64,000 nucleotides of DNA from an uncultured Eubacteriales bacterium (GTDB taxonomy: Bacteria; Bacillota; Clostridia; Oscillospirales; CAG-382). The notes beneath the pieces are model-generated. The model saw only the letters and a list, made by a program, of their open reading frames with translations, did no database searches and was not told the origin of the DNA. Position numbers and translations under genes: made by a program. The stretch is taken from positions 1 to 64,000 of the forward strand of contig URJL01000003.1 of NCBI GenBank assembly GCA_900548115.1. The letters are read 5' to 3'. Within the stretch, counting starts at the first letter, position 1; each line of letters starts with the position of its first letter. This document shows, piece after piece, positions 25,120 to 33,501 of this stretch.

Positions 25120-26267
25120 TGAGAAAAATCGTGTGCGATAAAATTCTTTCCGAAAACGGATTTTTCGCGGGGACGGTCACGTTTGAAAACGGCATTATCA
25201 CGGAAATTTCGTCGAAAGCCGAGCCGAGCGCGGACGGAACGGAGGATTATACGGGCTGTATCCTTGCCCCGGGCTTTGTCGAATTGCATGTTCACGGCGC
25301 GTGCGGGCATGATTTTGCCGCCTGCACGGCGAAAGAGGCGGCGCAGGCGTGCGATTATCATTTGCGGCACGGCACGACGACGATCTTTCCGACCGTGACC
25401 TCGATGTCGGTTGAAAAGACCGAACGGGCGCTTTCGGTGCTGTCCGAGCTTATCGACCGCCGCCTTTCGCGCGCGGTCGTCACGGGGGTACATTTGGAGG
25501 GACCGTATTTCAGCGCGGCGCAGTGCGGCGCACAAAACGCCGAGCGGATTACCCCGCCGATAAAAGAGGATTACGAGCGCATTCTTGCCCAATACGGGAA
25601 AATCATAAAGCGCTGGAGCTATGCTCCCGAACGGGATCGCGACGAAGCCTTTTGCCGCGCCCTTGTGCAGAACGGAGTGCTGCCTTCCATGGGGCATTCG
25701 GACGCGCGCTATGAGGACTGCGTACGCGCGTTCGCGGCGGGGTGTCGGCTCGTGACCCATCTTTATTCCTGCACCTCCACGGTCACGCGCGAAAACGGCT
25801 TCCGTCACGGCGGAATTGTCGAAGCGGCTTATGAAAACGACGAAATGTTTGTCGAGATGGTCGCCGACGGCTGTCATTTGCCGCCCGAGCTTTTGCGGCT
25901 GATCTATAAGATCAAGGGGGCAAAGCGTACCTGTCTCATCACCGATGCGATCGCCGCCTGCGGCACAAACGAAAAGCAAACGACGGTCGGAGACGTCCCC
26001 GCAATCATAGAGGACGGCGTTGCAAAGCTTCCCGACCGCACGGCTTTCGCGGGCAGCATTGCAACGCAGGACCGACTGGTGCGCACCTGCGTCGATGCGG
26101 GAATCCCGCTGTGCGATGCGCTCCGAATGGCGTCCGAAACGCCGGGTACGCTTATGGGGCTTTCCGTCGGGAAAATTCAAAAAGGATACCGCGCGGACTT
26201 TGTTCTTTTAAACGGGGAACTTTTCCCCGAGGCGGTCTTTGTCGGCGGGAAAAAAGAAAAAGAATAA
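25116..26267 (+). CDS. nagA: N-acetylglucosamine-6-phosphate deacetylase
   Basis: A 383-residue amidohydrolase that removes acetate from N-acetylglucosamine-6-phosphate, giving the NagB substrate. Metal motifs are visible: His58 and His60 (ELHVHG), Glu128 (HLEGPYF), His near 191 (MGHSDA), His near 210 (THLYS) and a late Asp (ITDAIAACG). PGFVELHVHGACGHDF is the family signature. The start overlaps the nagB stop (ATGATG, either ATG possible). The gene ends the operon at a strong terminator. No sugar transporter is in the operon, so uptake is supplied elsewhere. Confidence 0.95.
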   Translation: MMRKIVCDKILSENGFFAGTVTFENGIITEISSKAEPSADGTEDYTGCILAPGFVELHVHGACGHDFAACTAKEAAQACDYHLRHGTTTIFPTVTSMSVEKTERALSVLSELIDRRLSRAVVTGVHLEGPYFSAAQCGAQNAERITPPIKEDYERILAQYGKIIKRWSYAPERDRDEAFCRALVQNGVLPSMGHSDARYEDCVRAFAAGCRLVTHLYSCTSTVTRENGFRHGGIVEAAYENDEMFVEMVADGCHLPPELLRLIYKIKGAKRTCLITDAIAACGTNEKQTTVGDVPAIIEDGVAKLPDRTAFAGSIATQDRLVRTCVDAGIPLCDALRMASETPGTLMGLSVGKIQKGYRADFVLLNGELFPEAVFVGGKKEKE

Positions 26268-26269
26268 AA

Positions 26270-26320
26270 TACCCGCCGTGCGGTCTTTCGAGAAAAGGAA
26301 AGCGCACGGCGGGTAAATTT
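26270..26320 (+). terminator. Intrinsic terminator of the amino-sugar operon
   Basis: A 13-bp stem, TACCCGCCGTGCG (26270-26282) with CGCACGGCGGGTA (26303-26315), carries a loop that can add CTTT/AAAG pairs. It is followed by AATTTTTTA. Confidence 0.9.
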
Positions 26321-26321
26321 T

Positions 26322-26631
26322 TTATTCGGATGCCGAACGGAAGTCGGAATGAAATTTGCGGCGGTACATATCGTTGTCGGCGTTTTCGATCAGGTCGCCG
26401 ATATCGTCGCCCTTTCGGTATCCGCTGCAGCCGACGCTCATGCGGATAGGATAGGGGAGAGCGGCTTCGACGGTCTTGCCGCACGACCTCGGCGATCAGC
26501 TACGCAGAATGAAGAAAACGACGCTTTTTACGATCCTTGCGCTCAAAATGAGAATAGGAGGTCACGGCGATGATTGCAATGACGGCGATACAGATCGCAT
26601 TGATCTCGGCGTACAAAACAAAGGTATTCAC
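26322..26631 (-). pseudogene. Decayed GGDEF (diguanylate cyclase) gene
   Basis: Two ends of one gene remain. From GTG 26631, with AAAGGAG seven bases upstream, a 43-residue fragment encodes a membrane N-terminus (MNTFVLYAEINAICIAVIAI, then a charged run), ending at a stop at 26500. At 26322-26470 another frame encodes the last part of a GGDEF domain: PYPIRMSVGCSGY, then KGDDIGDLIENADNDMYRRK, ending at TAA 26322. The GGDEF motif and most of the protein are gone, and the two ends are in different frames. This is a large internal deletion plus frameshift; no diguanylate cyclase activity can remain. Confidence 0.75.
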
Positions 26632-26660
26632 GCTTTTGCTCCTTTCTTCTTGTATTTATA

Positions 26661-26711
26661 CAGGCATTCATACAGGCATTCATGCAGGCATTCATGCAGG
26701 TATTTATGCAG
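26661..26711. repeat. 12-bp tandem repeat, about 4.25 copies
   Basis: Units of CAGGCATTCATG/A at 26661, 26673 and 26685, a diverged unit (CAGGTATTTATG) at 26697, then CAG. A further diverged copy may precede it (26649-26660). The array lies just upstream of the ribosome site of the GGDEF remnant on the minus strand, where copy-number change could alter expression. Confidence 0.85.
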
Positions 26712-26972
26712 ACAATTTGTGCTTGTCTTCGGTACCGCACGGATCGGACGGGAAAAAGGAAAAAGGAAAAAGGCAAAAGGCAAAAAGCACACCTTTCCCT
26801 TATGAAAAAAGAGAAAAATGCGCCGAGATCATAGCTATAATGTGTATTTACGGCAGAAAGCGGCAAATATTCCATATATATGCTGTACAAAATTGCAAAT
26901 TCTTGCCATATTTTTCGCACATTTCAAAATATTTTGTAAACAACTATCGAGAATAAAACAGATGTCACAAAA

Positions 26973-27001
26973 AGTATAACACAGCCGTCGAAAAATTTCA
27001 A
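26973..27001 (-). promoter_or_regulatory. SigA-type promoter toward the GGDEF remnant
   Basis: On the minus strand TTGAAA (26996-27001), 17-base spacer, TATACT (26973-26978). It starts just after the HAD gene stop and would give a leader of about 335 bases before the remnant's GTG. Confidence 0.65.
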
Positions 27002-27020
27002 GAAAAAATATGAAAAGAGG

Positions 27021-27707
27021 TCACAGCGACTGCAAAAGCGCGGGGAGAGCATCAAGCGATTTTATCGTAAAATCGGGGACAATGCCGCCCGTGTTTTCGG
27101 TCGGAACGGGGCAGTACAGAATCGAGCGTATATGCGCATTTTTCGCGCCCGTGATATCGCTTGCGATACGGTCGCCGATCAGGATCGTTTCCTCGCGGGA
27201 AAAATTCGGAATTCTCTCGAAGCACCGTGCAAAATAGCGCGGGTCGGGCTTGTCAAAACCGATGTCCTCCGAGATGAAAATGCCGTCGAAATGCGATTCG
27301 ATATACGTGCCTGCAAGGCGCGCGACCTGCGTGTTGTGAAAGCCGTTGGTCACAAGATAAAGACGGTATTTCCCGTAAAGCGCGGTCAGTGTTTCAAGCG
27401 CTCCCGGCATATAAAATTTTCCCTTTCCGAGCGCAACTTCGTAAAAGTCGGCGACCTCTTTCGGGATGATCTCGCGTCCCAATTCGGCAAAAAGAAGCCG
27501 AAACCGCTCTTCCCTCAGCGCCGTGCGGTCGATCTCGCCCTTTTCGAGCCTTTTCCATCCGGCAAGATTCAGCTCGGAGTACCGTTTCGCCATCTCCTCG
27601 GTCGGGGATATGCCGAAATGCGCCAGCGTTTCGAAAATGGCGCTGTGTTCCGCTTTTTTAAAATCAAAAAGCGTTTCGTCCAAATCAAAAAGTACGTTGC
27701 GGATCAT
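27021..27707 (-). CDS. HAD-family phosphatase (YjjG-like nucleotidase)
   Basis: A 228-residue HAD hydrolase. The nucleophile motif is FDLDETLFD (Asp8, Asp10), motif II is VTNGFHNTQVARL, the conserved Lys is in GFDKPDPRYF, and motif IV is LIGDRIASDITGAKNA. NGFHNTQ and the overall layout match the YjjG/YfnB subgroup, which dephosphorylates non-canonical pyrimidine nucleotides; related haloacid phosphatases remain possible. ATG 27707 follows GAGAGGGTATT. It is separated from the GH31 gene by a terminator, so it has its own transcript, though no clear promoter was found. Confidence 0.85.
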   Translation of the reverse strand: MIRNVLFDLDETLFDFKKAEHSAIFETLAHFGISPTEEMAKRYSELNLAGWKRLEKGEIDRTALREERFRLLFAELGREIIPKEVADFYEVALGKGKFYMPGALETLTALYGKYRLYLVTNGFHNTQVARLAGTYIESHFDGIFISEDIGFDKPDPRYFARCFERIPNFSREETILIGDRIASDITGAKNAHIRSILYCPVPTENTGGIVPDFTIKSLDALPALLQSL

Positions 27708-27801
27708 AATACCCTCTCTTACGGTGTCTTTGTTGTCGAATTTGTTCCGAGTTTGCAAAAAAGTTCTGCCTGATGGCGGGGAATGTTCCCTGTATAAAGA
27801 A

Positions 27802-27831
27802 GCGCGGCGGCAAAGAAAAATGCCGCCGCGC
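27802..27831 (-). terminator. Terminator of the GH31 gene
   Basis: An 11-bp GC-rich stem, GCGCGGCGGCA / TGCCGCCGCGC (27802-27812 / 27821-27831). On the minus strand it is followed by TTCTTTATAC, a modest T-tract. Confidence 0.75.
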
Positions 27832-27836
27832 CGACT

Positions 27837-29366
27837 TTATCTTTTTTCGAAATAAGGCAATACCGAAAGCGGCGCGTCGACCGTGACGGTCGTTCCGCCG
27901 TTCATTATTTCCTCGCCGAGATATGCCCAGCGCCCCGCGGGAAGCTTTACCGTGCGGGTCACGTCGCCTTTGCGCACGACGGGCGCGACCAAAATGCGGT
28001 CGCCGATCATGAATTGATCGGTCACGGTCTCAAAGCCCTCGTTCGGGAATTCGTATTCCATGTAGCGCACGATCGGCTCGCCGTTTTCGCCTGCATGCTC
28101 GGCAAGCGAGAGAAACGTGTGTCCGAACTGCGTGTGCAGCCGTGCGGCGCGGAGACAAAGCCGCGCGTTTTCTTCGGAAAGCACACGGAAAGGCGCCGCC
28201 GAAAACTGCATCATCGGCATGAGCGCCGCACACTGCGCATAACGTACGAACAGCTCTTCATCCAGACGCCCCGCCTGAGCCTCCGTTTGAAAGCACATAT
28301 ACTCGCCCCCGCCGATCATGTCGGGGCAGGTGTAAGCATAGCCGAGAATCCCCTGTGCGAGCGTGTTGGGAATAAGCGACGCCATGCCGTTTTCCTCCCA
28401 GCTGTGCAGTTTGTCGGCAAGGCGCTGTACCAGTGGATAGCCCTGCACGCCGACACAGGCGCGATACTCGTTGTAAGGGTAATTTAAACCGAACTTTGCC
28501 CACAGCTCCGAGAAGGTGTTGGGGTCGGCGTCGCCCATGGATATCTTGTCGTTTTGATAAAAACGCGCGTCGCCCGCGTCAAACTTGAAGCCGTCAATGC
28601 CGTATTCGCGGCAGAGCTTTTGCAGCTTTTCGTTGTACCAGACCACGGCAATGGGATTGGAAAGATCGAGCGCCGCGGAATAACCGTCCCACCACTCGTG
28701 AAGCGAGATCCTGCCGTCAGAGGTCTTTGTCAGACAATCCCGGTCGCGAAGCTCGCGAAATTCTATGCTGTCGGGCGAGACGTAGGGACAAGTCCAAAGC
28801 ATGATCTTGAAGCCCAGCTCGTGAAGCTCGTCGCACATCGCCTTCGGATCGGGAAAACGCTCGCGCTCAAATTCCCAACAGCCGTAATATTTCTGCCACA
28901 TGTCGTCGATCATGAAAATACCGGCGGGATAGCCGTTTTCAATGAGCTTTCGCGCATAGGAAAGAATGTCGGCTTGGTTTTGATCGTAAACAAGCTCGAT
29001 CCACGTGTTGTATTGCGGCACCTCGAAAAATTCGCGGGGCGGAATGCCGCGCTGCGGCGGGAAATGCGACGAACAGGCGGCGAGAAACGCCTCTTTCAGC
29101 GTACTTCCCGCTTCGATCAGCTCGATCACACCGTCCGAACGGACGGTGATAGTGCCCTCTTTTACCGAAACGGCAAAACAGGCTTCGCCGTATATGTACC
29201 GTCCTTTGTTGGAAAGAAAAAGCGGCGCGACCTGATTGCCCGTCGGGTTTACGGTGAAATCCGCCTCATAAACCGACGGCGCGCCGAGCGGAAATTTTGT
29301 GCCGTCGGCAACGCACAGCCCGTACCAATACTCGTTTTCCTTCATCTTGACCGTGTAGGTGTTCAT
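27837..29366 (-). CDS. Glycoside hydrolase family 31 protein
   Basis: A 509-residue GH31 enzyme, shorter than the common 650-800 because the N-terminal region is trimmed. The catalytic barrel shows the nucleophile Asp263 in GIDGFKFDAGD, IFMIDDMWQKYYG near 150, and the acid region near CPDMIGGGEY. FMIGDRILVAPV lies in the C-terminal sheet domain. It cleaves alpha-glycosides (alpha-glucosidase, xylosidase or sulfoquinovosidase are family options); specificity is not determined. No signal peptide is seen, so it is probably cytoplasmic. ATG 29366 has AAGGAGAAGCC upstream, 26 bases after mscL. Confidence 0.88.
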   Translation of the reverse strand: MNTYTVKMKENEYWYGLCVADGTKFPLGAPSVYEADFTVNPTGNQVAPLFLSNKGRYIYGEACFAVSVKEGTITVRSDGVIELIEAGSTLKEAFLAACSSHFPPQRGIPPREFFEVPQYNTWIELVYDQNQADILSYARKLIENGYPAGIFMIDDMWQKYYGCWEFERERFPDPKAMCDELHELGFKIMLWTCPYVSPDSIEFRELRDRDCLTKTSDGRISLHEWWDGYSAALDLSNPIAVVWYNEKLQKLCREYGIDGFKFDAGDARFYQNDKISMGDADPNTFSELWAKFGLNYPYNEYRACVGVQGYPLVQRLADKLHSWEENGMASLIPNTLAQGILGYAYTCPDMIGGGEYMCFQTEAQAGRLDEELFVRYAQCAALMPMMQFSAAPFRVLSEENARLCLRAARLHTQFGHTFLSLAEHAGENGEPIVRYMEYEFPNEGFETVTDQFMIGDRILVAPVVRKGDVTRTVKLPAGRWAYLGEEIMNGGTTVTVDAPLSVLPYFEKR

Positions 29367-29392
29367 AGGCTTCTCCTTGAGTCAAAAAAGCG

Positions 29393-29848
29393 TTATTTCT
29401 GCGCGTTTTCCTTCAAAAGGTCGCGAATTTCGGTGAGCAGAATTTCTTCCTTGGTCGGCTCGGGCTCTTTTTCGGGTTCTTCTTCCTTTTCGGGCTCGGG
29501 CTTTTTCACAAGCTCTTCCGCTTTTACGCGAACGGTGTTTACGATTTTAACCAGCAAAAAGACGCAAAGCGCGATGACGAAAAAGTCGATCACGTTCTGA
29601 ATAAACGTGCCGTAATTCAACGTTGCGGCGGGGACAAGCTCGGTTCCGTCTTCGGCAAGCTCGGCTGCCTTCAAAACGATCTTCAGATCGCTGAAGTTGG
29701 CGCTTCCCGTGATAAGACTGATGAGCGGCGTGAAAATGTCGGAGACGAGCGACGAAACGATCTTTCCGAACGCGCCGCCGATGATAACGCCGACTGCCAT
29801 GTCCATGACGTTGCCTTTTGCGATGAACGCTTTGAATTCCTTCCACAT
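29393..29848 (-). CDS. mscL: Large-conductance mechanosensitive channel
   Basis: A 151-residue MscL. The conserved N-terminus (KEFKAFIAKGNVMDMAVGVIIGGAFGKIVSSLVSDI) contains the first membrane helix and gate, and the second helix is near residues 70-100 (FIQNVIDFFVIALCVFLLVKIVN). A Glu/Pro-rich stretch (EPEKEEEPEKEPEPTKEE) precedes the C-terminal amphipathic helix (LLTEIRDLLKE). It opens under membrane tension to relieve osmotic downshock. ATG 29848 follows AAAGGAGTTTTTC. It sits between hpt and the GH31 gene with 50- and 26-base gaps. Confidence 0.96.
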   Translation of the reverse strand: MWKEFKAFIAKGNVMDMAVGVIIGGAFGKIVSSLVSDIFTPLISLITGSANFSDLKIVLKAAELAEDGTELVPAATLNYGTFIQNVIDFFVIALCVFLLVKIVNTVRVKAEELVKKPEPEKEEEPEKEPEPTKEEILLTEIRDLLKENAQK

Positions 29849-29898
29849 GGTGAGAAAAACTCCTTTATGTTTTATTTGCATTTGCGCCCGTGCTCAGT

Positions 29899-30462
29899 TT
29901 ATTTTTCGTAAATTTCGCGCTTCAAAACGCCGACATACGGAAGATTGCGGTAAAGCTCGTCGTAATCCAGTCCGTAGCCGATGACGAATTCGTCGGGAAT
30001 GGTGAAACAGCCGAAATCGACCGAAACGGGCTTTTCGCGGCGGTCGGGCTTGTCAAGCAGAGTGCAGATCTTCACATCCTCGCAGTGATGCTCGGTCTTT
30101 AAAAAGTCCAAAAGCCAGTAAAGCGTGTTGCCCGTGTCGAGAATGTCCTCGACGATGAGAACGTTGTAATCGGAAAGATCTTTGCGTTCCAGTCCCGCTT
30201 TTACGACGATGTTGCCCGAGGAAACGGCGCTTTTTCCGTAGGAGGAAAGCTTCATGAAGTCGACCTCCAGAGGAAGGCGCAGTTCTTTCATGAGATCCGC
30301 CATAAAGACGACCGAACCTTTTAAAATGCCGAGCAGAAGAAGCTTCTTTTCGGAATTTTTGTAGTACGCTTCGATCTCGCGCGATACGCGGCGGACTTGT
30401 TCTTTGATGTCATTTTCGCTGCAAAGAATTTTCTCGACAGCCGATTCATACTGTAGATCCAT
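29899..30462 (-). CDS. hpt: Hypoxanthine phosphoribosyltransferase
   Basis: A 187-residue purine salvage enzyme making IMP or GMP from hypoxanthine or guanine and PRPP. The PRPP loop is VLIVEDILDTGNTL (near residues 100-113), with LLGILKGSVVFMADL and MKLSSYG before it. DFGCFTIPDEFVIGYGLDYDELYRNLPYVGVL is the typical C-terminus. ATG 30462 follows AAGGAGAAAAAATC. It lies 50 bases after tsaB and is probably in the same transcript. Confidence 0.97.
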   Translation of the reverse strand: MDLQYESAVEKILCSENDIKEQVRRVSREIEAYYKNSEKKLLLLGILKGSVVFMADLMKELRLPLEVDFMKLSSYGKSAVSSGNIVVKAGLERKDLSDYNVLIVEDILDTGNTLYWLLDFLKTEHHCEDVKICTLLDKPDRREKPVSVDFGCFTIPDEFVIGYGLDYDELYRNLPYVGVLKREIYEK

Positions 30463-30512
30463 GATTTTTTCTCCTTAGAAGATAGCGTTTCGGATAAATT
30501 TTCGGAACGGGT

Positions 30513-31274
30513 TCAGAGCGTTTCCCGTTTCAGTTTTTCGCTGCGCTCACGTTCCGCCTGCGAAAGGCGAAGGTAAGTCGGGGCGAGCGCTTCGCCCGTA
30601 AAGCGGGAAAGATCGACCCCCGAGCGCAGGATGCGCGCGGCGACGACCGCCGCGGAAAAAGCGTCCTCGTAAAGATCACGCGGAGTGCAAAGCGTGATGT
30701 GCGGCGGCTTTTTTTTCTCGTCGGAAAGAAGAGAGAAGAAAAGCTCGGCGCCGTCGCCGTTTAAAACGACGCGCCGTCTTGCGTACTGCCCGGAAAGCTC
30801 GGCGGAAAGCTCTTTCTCCGTGATGACGCGATCGGGGCAAAGCCGTTTTACGACTCCGCCCTTCACGGTGAAGAGCGCGTTGTAAAACTGGTTCCGCCGC
30901 GCGTCCATAAGCGGGCAGAGAATCGTGTTTTCGGCGCAGTGCGAAAGATTTTCGGCAAGGCATTCGAGCGTCGAAAGCGGAATGCACGGAACGTCTTTTC
31001 CGAGCGCGAAGGAAAGTCCCTTGAAGGCGGAAACGCCGATGCGCACGCCCGTAAACGAGCCGGGACCCGCCGGAAGCGCCAAAGCCGAAATATCCGAAAG
31101 GGCAAGCGACGAGAGCGAGAGCGCGCGGTCGATCAGCGGAAGCAGGCTTTCGCTGTGTGTGAGCGTTCCGTTCTGCGTGAACTGCGCGACCGGGAGCACC
31201 CCGAAAAGGGGATGATCCCGCGCGATACAAACCGACGCGGTCTTGGCGGTGGTGTCGGCTGTCAGAAGATACAT
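30513..31274 (-). CDS. tsaB: tRNA threonylcarbamoyladenosine biosynthesis protein TsaB
   Basis: A 253-residue ASKHA-fold protein that partners TsaD in making t6A37 of ANN-decoding tRNAs. The signature GPGSFTGVRIG lies near residues 70-80, preceded by THSESLLPLID. ATG 31274 has AAAGGATG upstream; the longer frame runs through the promoter region. It is transcribed from 31335-31363, just after the metallophosphoesterase stop. tsaD and tsaE are not in the window. Confidence 0.93.
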   Translation of the reverse strand: MYLLTADTTAKTASVCIARDHPLFGVLPVAQFTQNGTLTHSESLLPLIDRALSLSSLALSDISALALPAGPGSFTGVRIGVSAFKGLSFALGKDVPCIPLSTLECLAENLSHCAENTILCPLMDARRNQFYNALFTVKGGVVKRLCPDRVITEKELSAELSGQYARRRVVLNGDGAELFFSLLSDEKKKPPHITLCTPRDLYEDAFSAAVVAARILRSGVDLSRFTGEALAPTYLRLSQAERERSEKLKRETL

Positions 31275-31334
31275 AAAAGATTCATCCTTTTTGTTTAAAA
31301 ACATACGGTATGCGCCGCAAAGCGGCACGCACCT

Positions 31335-31363
31335 ATTATACAATTTTTCGACAGGCAAATCAA
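31335..31363 (-). promoter_or_regulatory. SigA-type promoter of tsaB-hpt-mscL
   Basis: On the minus strand TTGATT (31358-31363), 17-base spacer, TATAAT (31335-31340). The 60-base leader contains a short hairpin (GCCGC/GCGGC). Confidence 0.8.
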
Positions 31364-31369
31364 GTACTT

Positions 31370-32464
31370 TTAAAGCGTTTCGTAACGGAACTTTTCGAAA
31401 ACGCGCATTTCGCCCCTGTCGTTGATCAACGCACCGTAGCGCACGACCGAGACGGTCTTTTGTTCGTGGTCGATCACATAGGCGTTGAGCGCGTCTTCGG
31501 TGACGGTGTCGGGAATGCGGGGCAGATCGGAGATCTCCTCGCCGATGTTATGATAGCCCTCGGGGAAACAGCCCGTGCAGGTCATGCAGAAGAAAAGCTG
31601 TCCCGGATGATGCGCAAGCGTTCCGCAGAAATCGCCGTGGCGGTGTCCCGTGAGATAACAGATGAATTCACCGCGCCCCGAAAAGGCGTGTTCGACCGTG
31701 AAGCTTTCGCCCGTGCGGCTGTAGGTGTAGGTCTTTTCGATCTTTTCGCCGCGTCGGAAAGCCTCCACAATGTCCTCGACGACAAACGGATCGTGTTCCG
31801 CACGCCGCCCGCCCCACGGATGGGGATCGAAGCGCTGGCAGAAGCGGTTGTCGGCGTCGCACAGTTTCGGCTCGTCCGCAAGCTCATGCATCGCGATGAG
31901 AACACCGAAGCCTTTTTCTTTCGCTTCGGAAAGCGCACGGCACAAAAAGTCCGCCTGCTCTTTCTTTACGGCGTATTTGTCGCGGATCGAAGAATCCGCC
32001 GACTCGAAATCATACGGGCAAAGGACGATGAGACGAAGCGCCTCCTTTTCGAAATCGACGAAATAATACGGCTTTTCGTCGCAGACGATGCCCGAGAGGG
32101 GCGAGACGAACATTTCGTACAGCTCTTTTTCGGAGAGGGTGCGCTCGTTGCGGAACGTGTCGTGATTGCCGATCGTGTTGAAGATCGGCACGGTCTCGTT
32201 TTCGATGCCGTCGTAGAAAAAGCGGCTGTCGTCGCTTGCGTTCCATGTCACGACGTCGCCCGTGTGGACGGCGAAGGTCGGTTTTATGTGACGGATGAGC
32301 GCAAGCGCGTTTTGAAAGGAGCGAAGATCGCCGTGCAGATCGGAGATCTGAACCAAAACGGTCTTATTGTCCGAGAAGGAAAGAGCGTCCTCAGTGCGGA
32401 AGGTTTTCTTCGCGGCACAGAGATACTGTTCGGAAAGCGTATTGCGCAAGATAACTTCGTTCAT
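31370..32464 (-). CDS. Metallophosphoesterase
   Basis: A 364-residue calcineurin-like phosphoesterase. The metal-binding motifs appear in order: QISDLHGD, HTGDVVTW, TIGNHDTFRNE, AMHELADEP and LTGHRHGD. The substrate is unknown; the family covers phosphodiesterases, nucleotidases and protein phosphatases. ATG 32464 follows GAGG and lies 14 bases after the MreB-family gene, in the operon with the giant protein. No signal peptide is visible, so it probably acts in the cytoplasm. Confidence 0.85.
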   Translation of the reverse strand: MNEVILRNTLSEQYLCAAKKTFRTEDALSFSDNKTVLVQISDLHGDLRSFQNALALIRHIKPTFAVHTGDVVTWNASDDSRFFYDGIENETVPIFNTIGNHDTFRNERTLSEKELYEMFVSPLSGIVCDEKPYYFVDFEKEALRLIVLCPYDFESADSSIRDKYAVKKEQADFLCRALSEAKEKGFGVLIAMHELADEPKLCDADNRFCQRFDPHPWGGRRAEHDPFVVEDIVEAFRRGEKIEKTYTYSRTGESFTVEHAFSGRGEFICYLTGHRHGDFCGTLAHHPGQLFFCMTCTGCFPEGYHNIGEEISDLPRIPDTVTEDALNAYVIDHEQKTVSVVRYGALINDRGEMRVFEKFRYETL

Positions 32465-32478
32465 GTTTTTGCCTCGTT

Positions 32479-33501
32479 TTATTCGTTTTCGGCGCGCTTT
32501 AAGCGCGAGACCAAAAGGTCTTTTTCTTTGTTTTCCATGACCCGTAAAATGCCCTCGGCAACGCAGTCGAGAGGGGCTTTGGAAATATAAACGGGAAGAT
32601 GGGTCTTTTCGGAGATCAGCGTGTCCAGCCCGCAAAGCTGTGCGCCGCCGCCCGTGAGGACGATCCCGTTGTCGTATATGTCCGAGCAAAGCTCGGGCGA
32701 TGTGCCCTCAAGCGTCGCCTTGATGGCGTCCACGACCGCCGCGAGCGGTTCTTCGAGCGCTTCGCGGATGTCGCTGGAATAAACATTCATGGCGGCGGGA
32801 AGCCCCGTTAAAATATTGCGGCCCCGCACCTCGGCGACACCGATGTCGGTGGTGGGATGCGCCGAGCCGATGGCGATTTTAATGTCCTCGGCGGTGCCTT
32901 CGCCGATGACGACGTTGAATTTGCGCCGAATGTGCGACACGATCGCCTCGGTACAGCGATCGCCCGCCGTGCGCAGCGAGACCGATTTTGCAATCCCGCC
33001 GAGTGAGATGACGGCGACCTCGGTCGTTCCGCCGCCGATATCGACGACCATACAGCCGCAGGCGGCGCGGATGGGAAGTCCTGCGCCGATCGCTGCCGCC
33101 ATCGGTTCTTCGATCAGCGATACCGATCCCGCACCCGCCTCGAGCGTCGCTTCCTCGACGGCTTTTCGTTCGACGTCGGTGACGCCGTAGGGAATACAGA
33201 TAATAATATTCGGACGGGAGGCAAAAATGCTGTTTCCGAGCGCCTTTCGGATAAAAACGCGAAGCATTTCGCCCGTAAGCTCGAGATCGGCGATAACGCC
33301 GTCGCGCAGGGGACGCATGGCGCAGACATACGGCGGCGTTTTGCCGTACATGGCTTTTGCCTCGTTCCCGACCGACAAAACGCGGTTGGTTCGCGTGTCG
33401 TAGGTTACATAGGAGGGCTCGCGGATGATAATGCCGCCGTGACGGGTGCAGACCAGCGTGTTTGCCGTTCCGAGATCGATGCCGATGGTGCCGCCGCTCA
33501 T
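32479..33501 (-). CDS. mreB: MreB/Mbl-family rod-shape actin
   Basis: A 340-residue bacterial actin, the normal length. The nucleotide-binding signatures are IGIDLGTANTLV (phosphate 1), VVDIGGGTTEVAVISLGG (phosphate 2) and GIVLTGGGAQLCGLD (adenosine). MreB-type proteins polymerise under the membrane and guide cell-wall synthesis. mreC and mreD are not adjacent, so this may be an extra paralogue (Mbl or MreBH type). The ATG overlaps the stop of the giant upstream gene (ATGA) with GGAGGGCAC before it, so the two are translationally coupled. Confidence 0.93.
   Translation of the reverse strand: MSGGTIGIDLGTANTLVCTRHGGIIIREPSYVTYDTRTNRVLSVGNEAKAMYGKTPPYVCAMRPLRDGVIADLELTGEMLRVFIRKALGNSIFASRPNIIICIPYGVTDVERKAVEEATLEAGAGSVSLIEEPMAAAIGAGLPIRAACGCMVVDIGGGTTEVAVISLGGIAKSVSLRTAGDRCTEAIVSHIRRKFNVVIGEGTAEDIKIAIGSAHPTTDIGVAEVRGRNILTGLPAAMNVYSSDIREALEEPLAAVVDAIKATLEGTSPELCSDIYDNGIVLTGGGAQLCGLDTLISEKTHLPVYISKAPLDCVAEGILRVMENKEKDLLVSRLKRAENE

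Larger units (their letters stand above)
26632..27020. other. Gene-free AT-rich stretch upstream of the GGDEF remnant
   Basis: No coding region is supported. It contains the 12-bp tandem repeat (26661-26711), a run of 7-bp GGAAAAA/GGCAAAA units (26751-26785) and a minus-strand promoter (26973-27001). I looked for a c-di-GMP riboswitch core in the leader from that promoter and saw none. Confidence 0.6.

Noticed and set aside
26661..26711. CRISPR array
   Set aside because: The units are 12 bp and directly adjacent with no spacers, and no cas genes are present.
26632..26972. c-di-GMP riboswitch in the leader of the GGDEF remnant
   Set aside because: The long leader before a GGDEF gene made this attractive, but the conserved core was not found on either strand.
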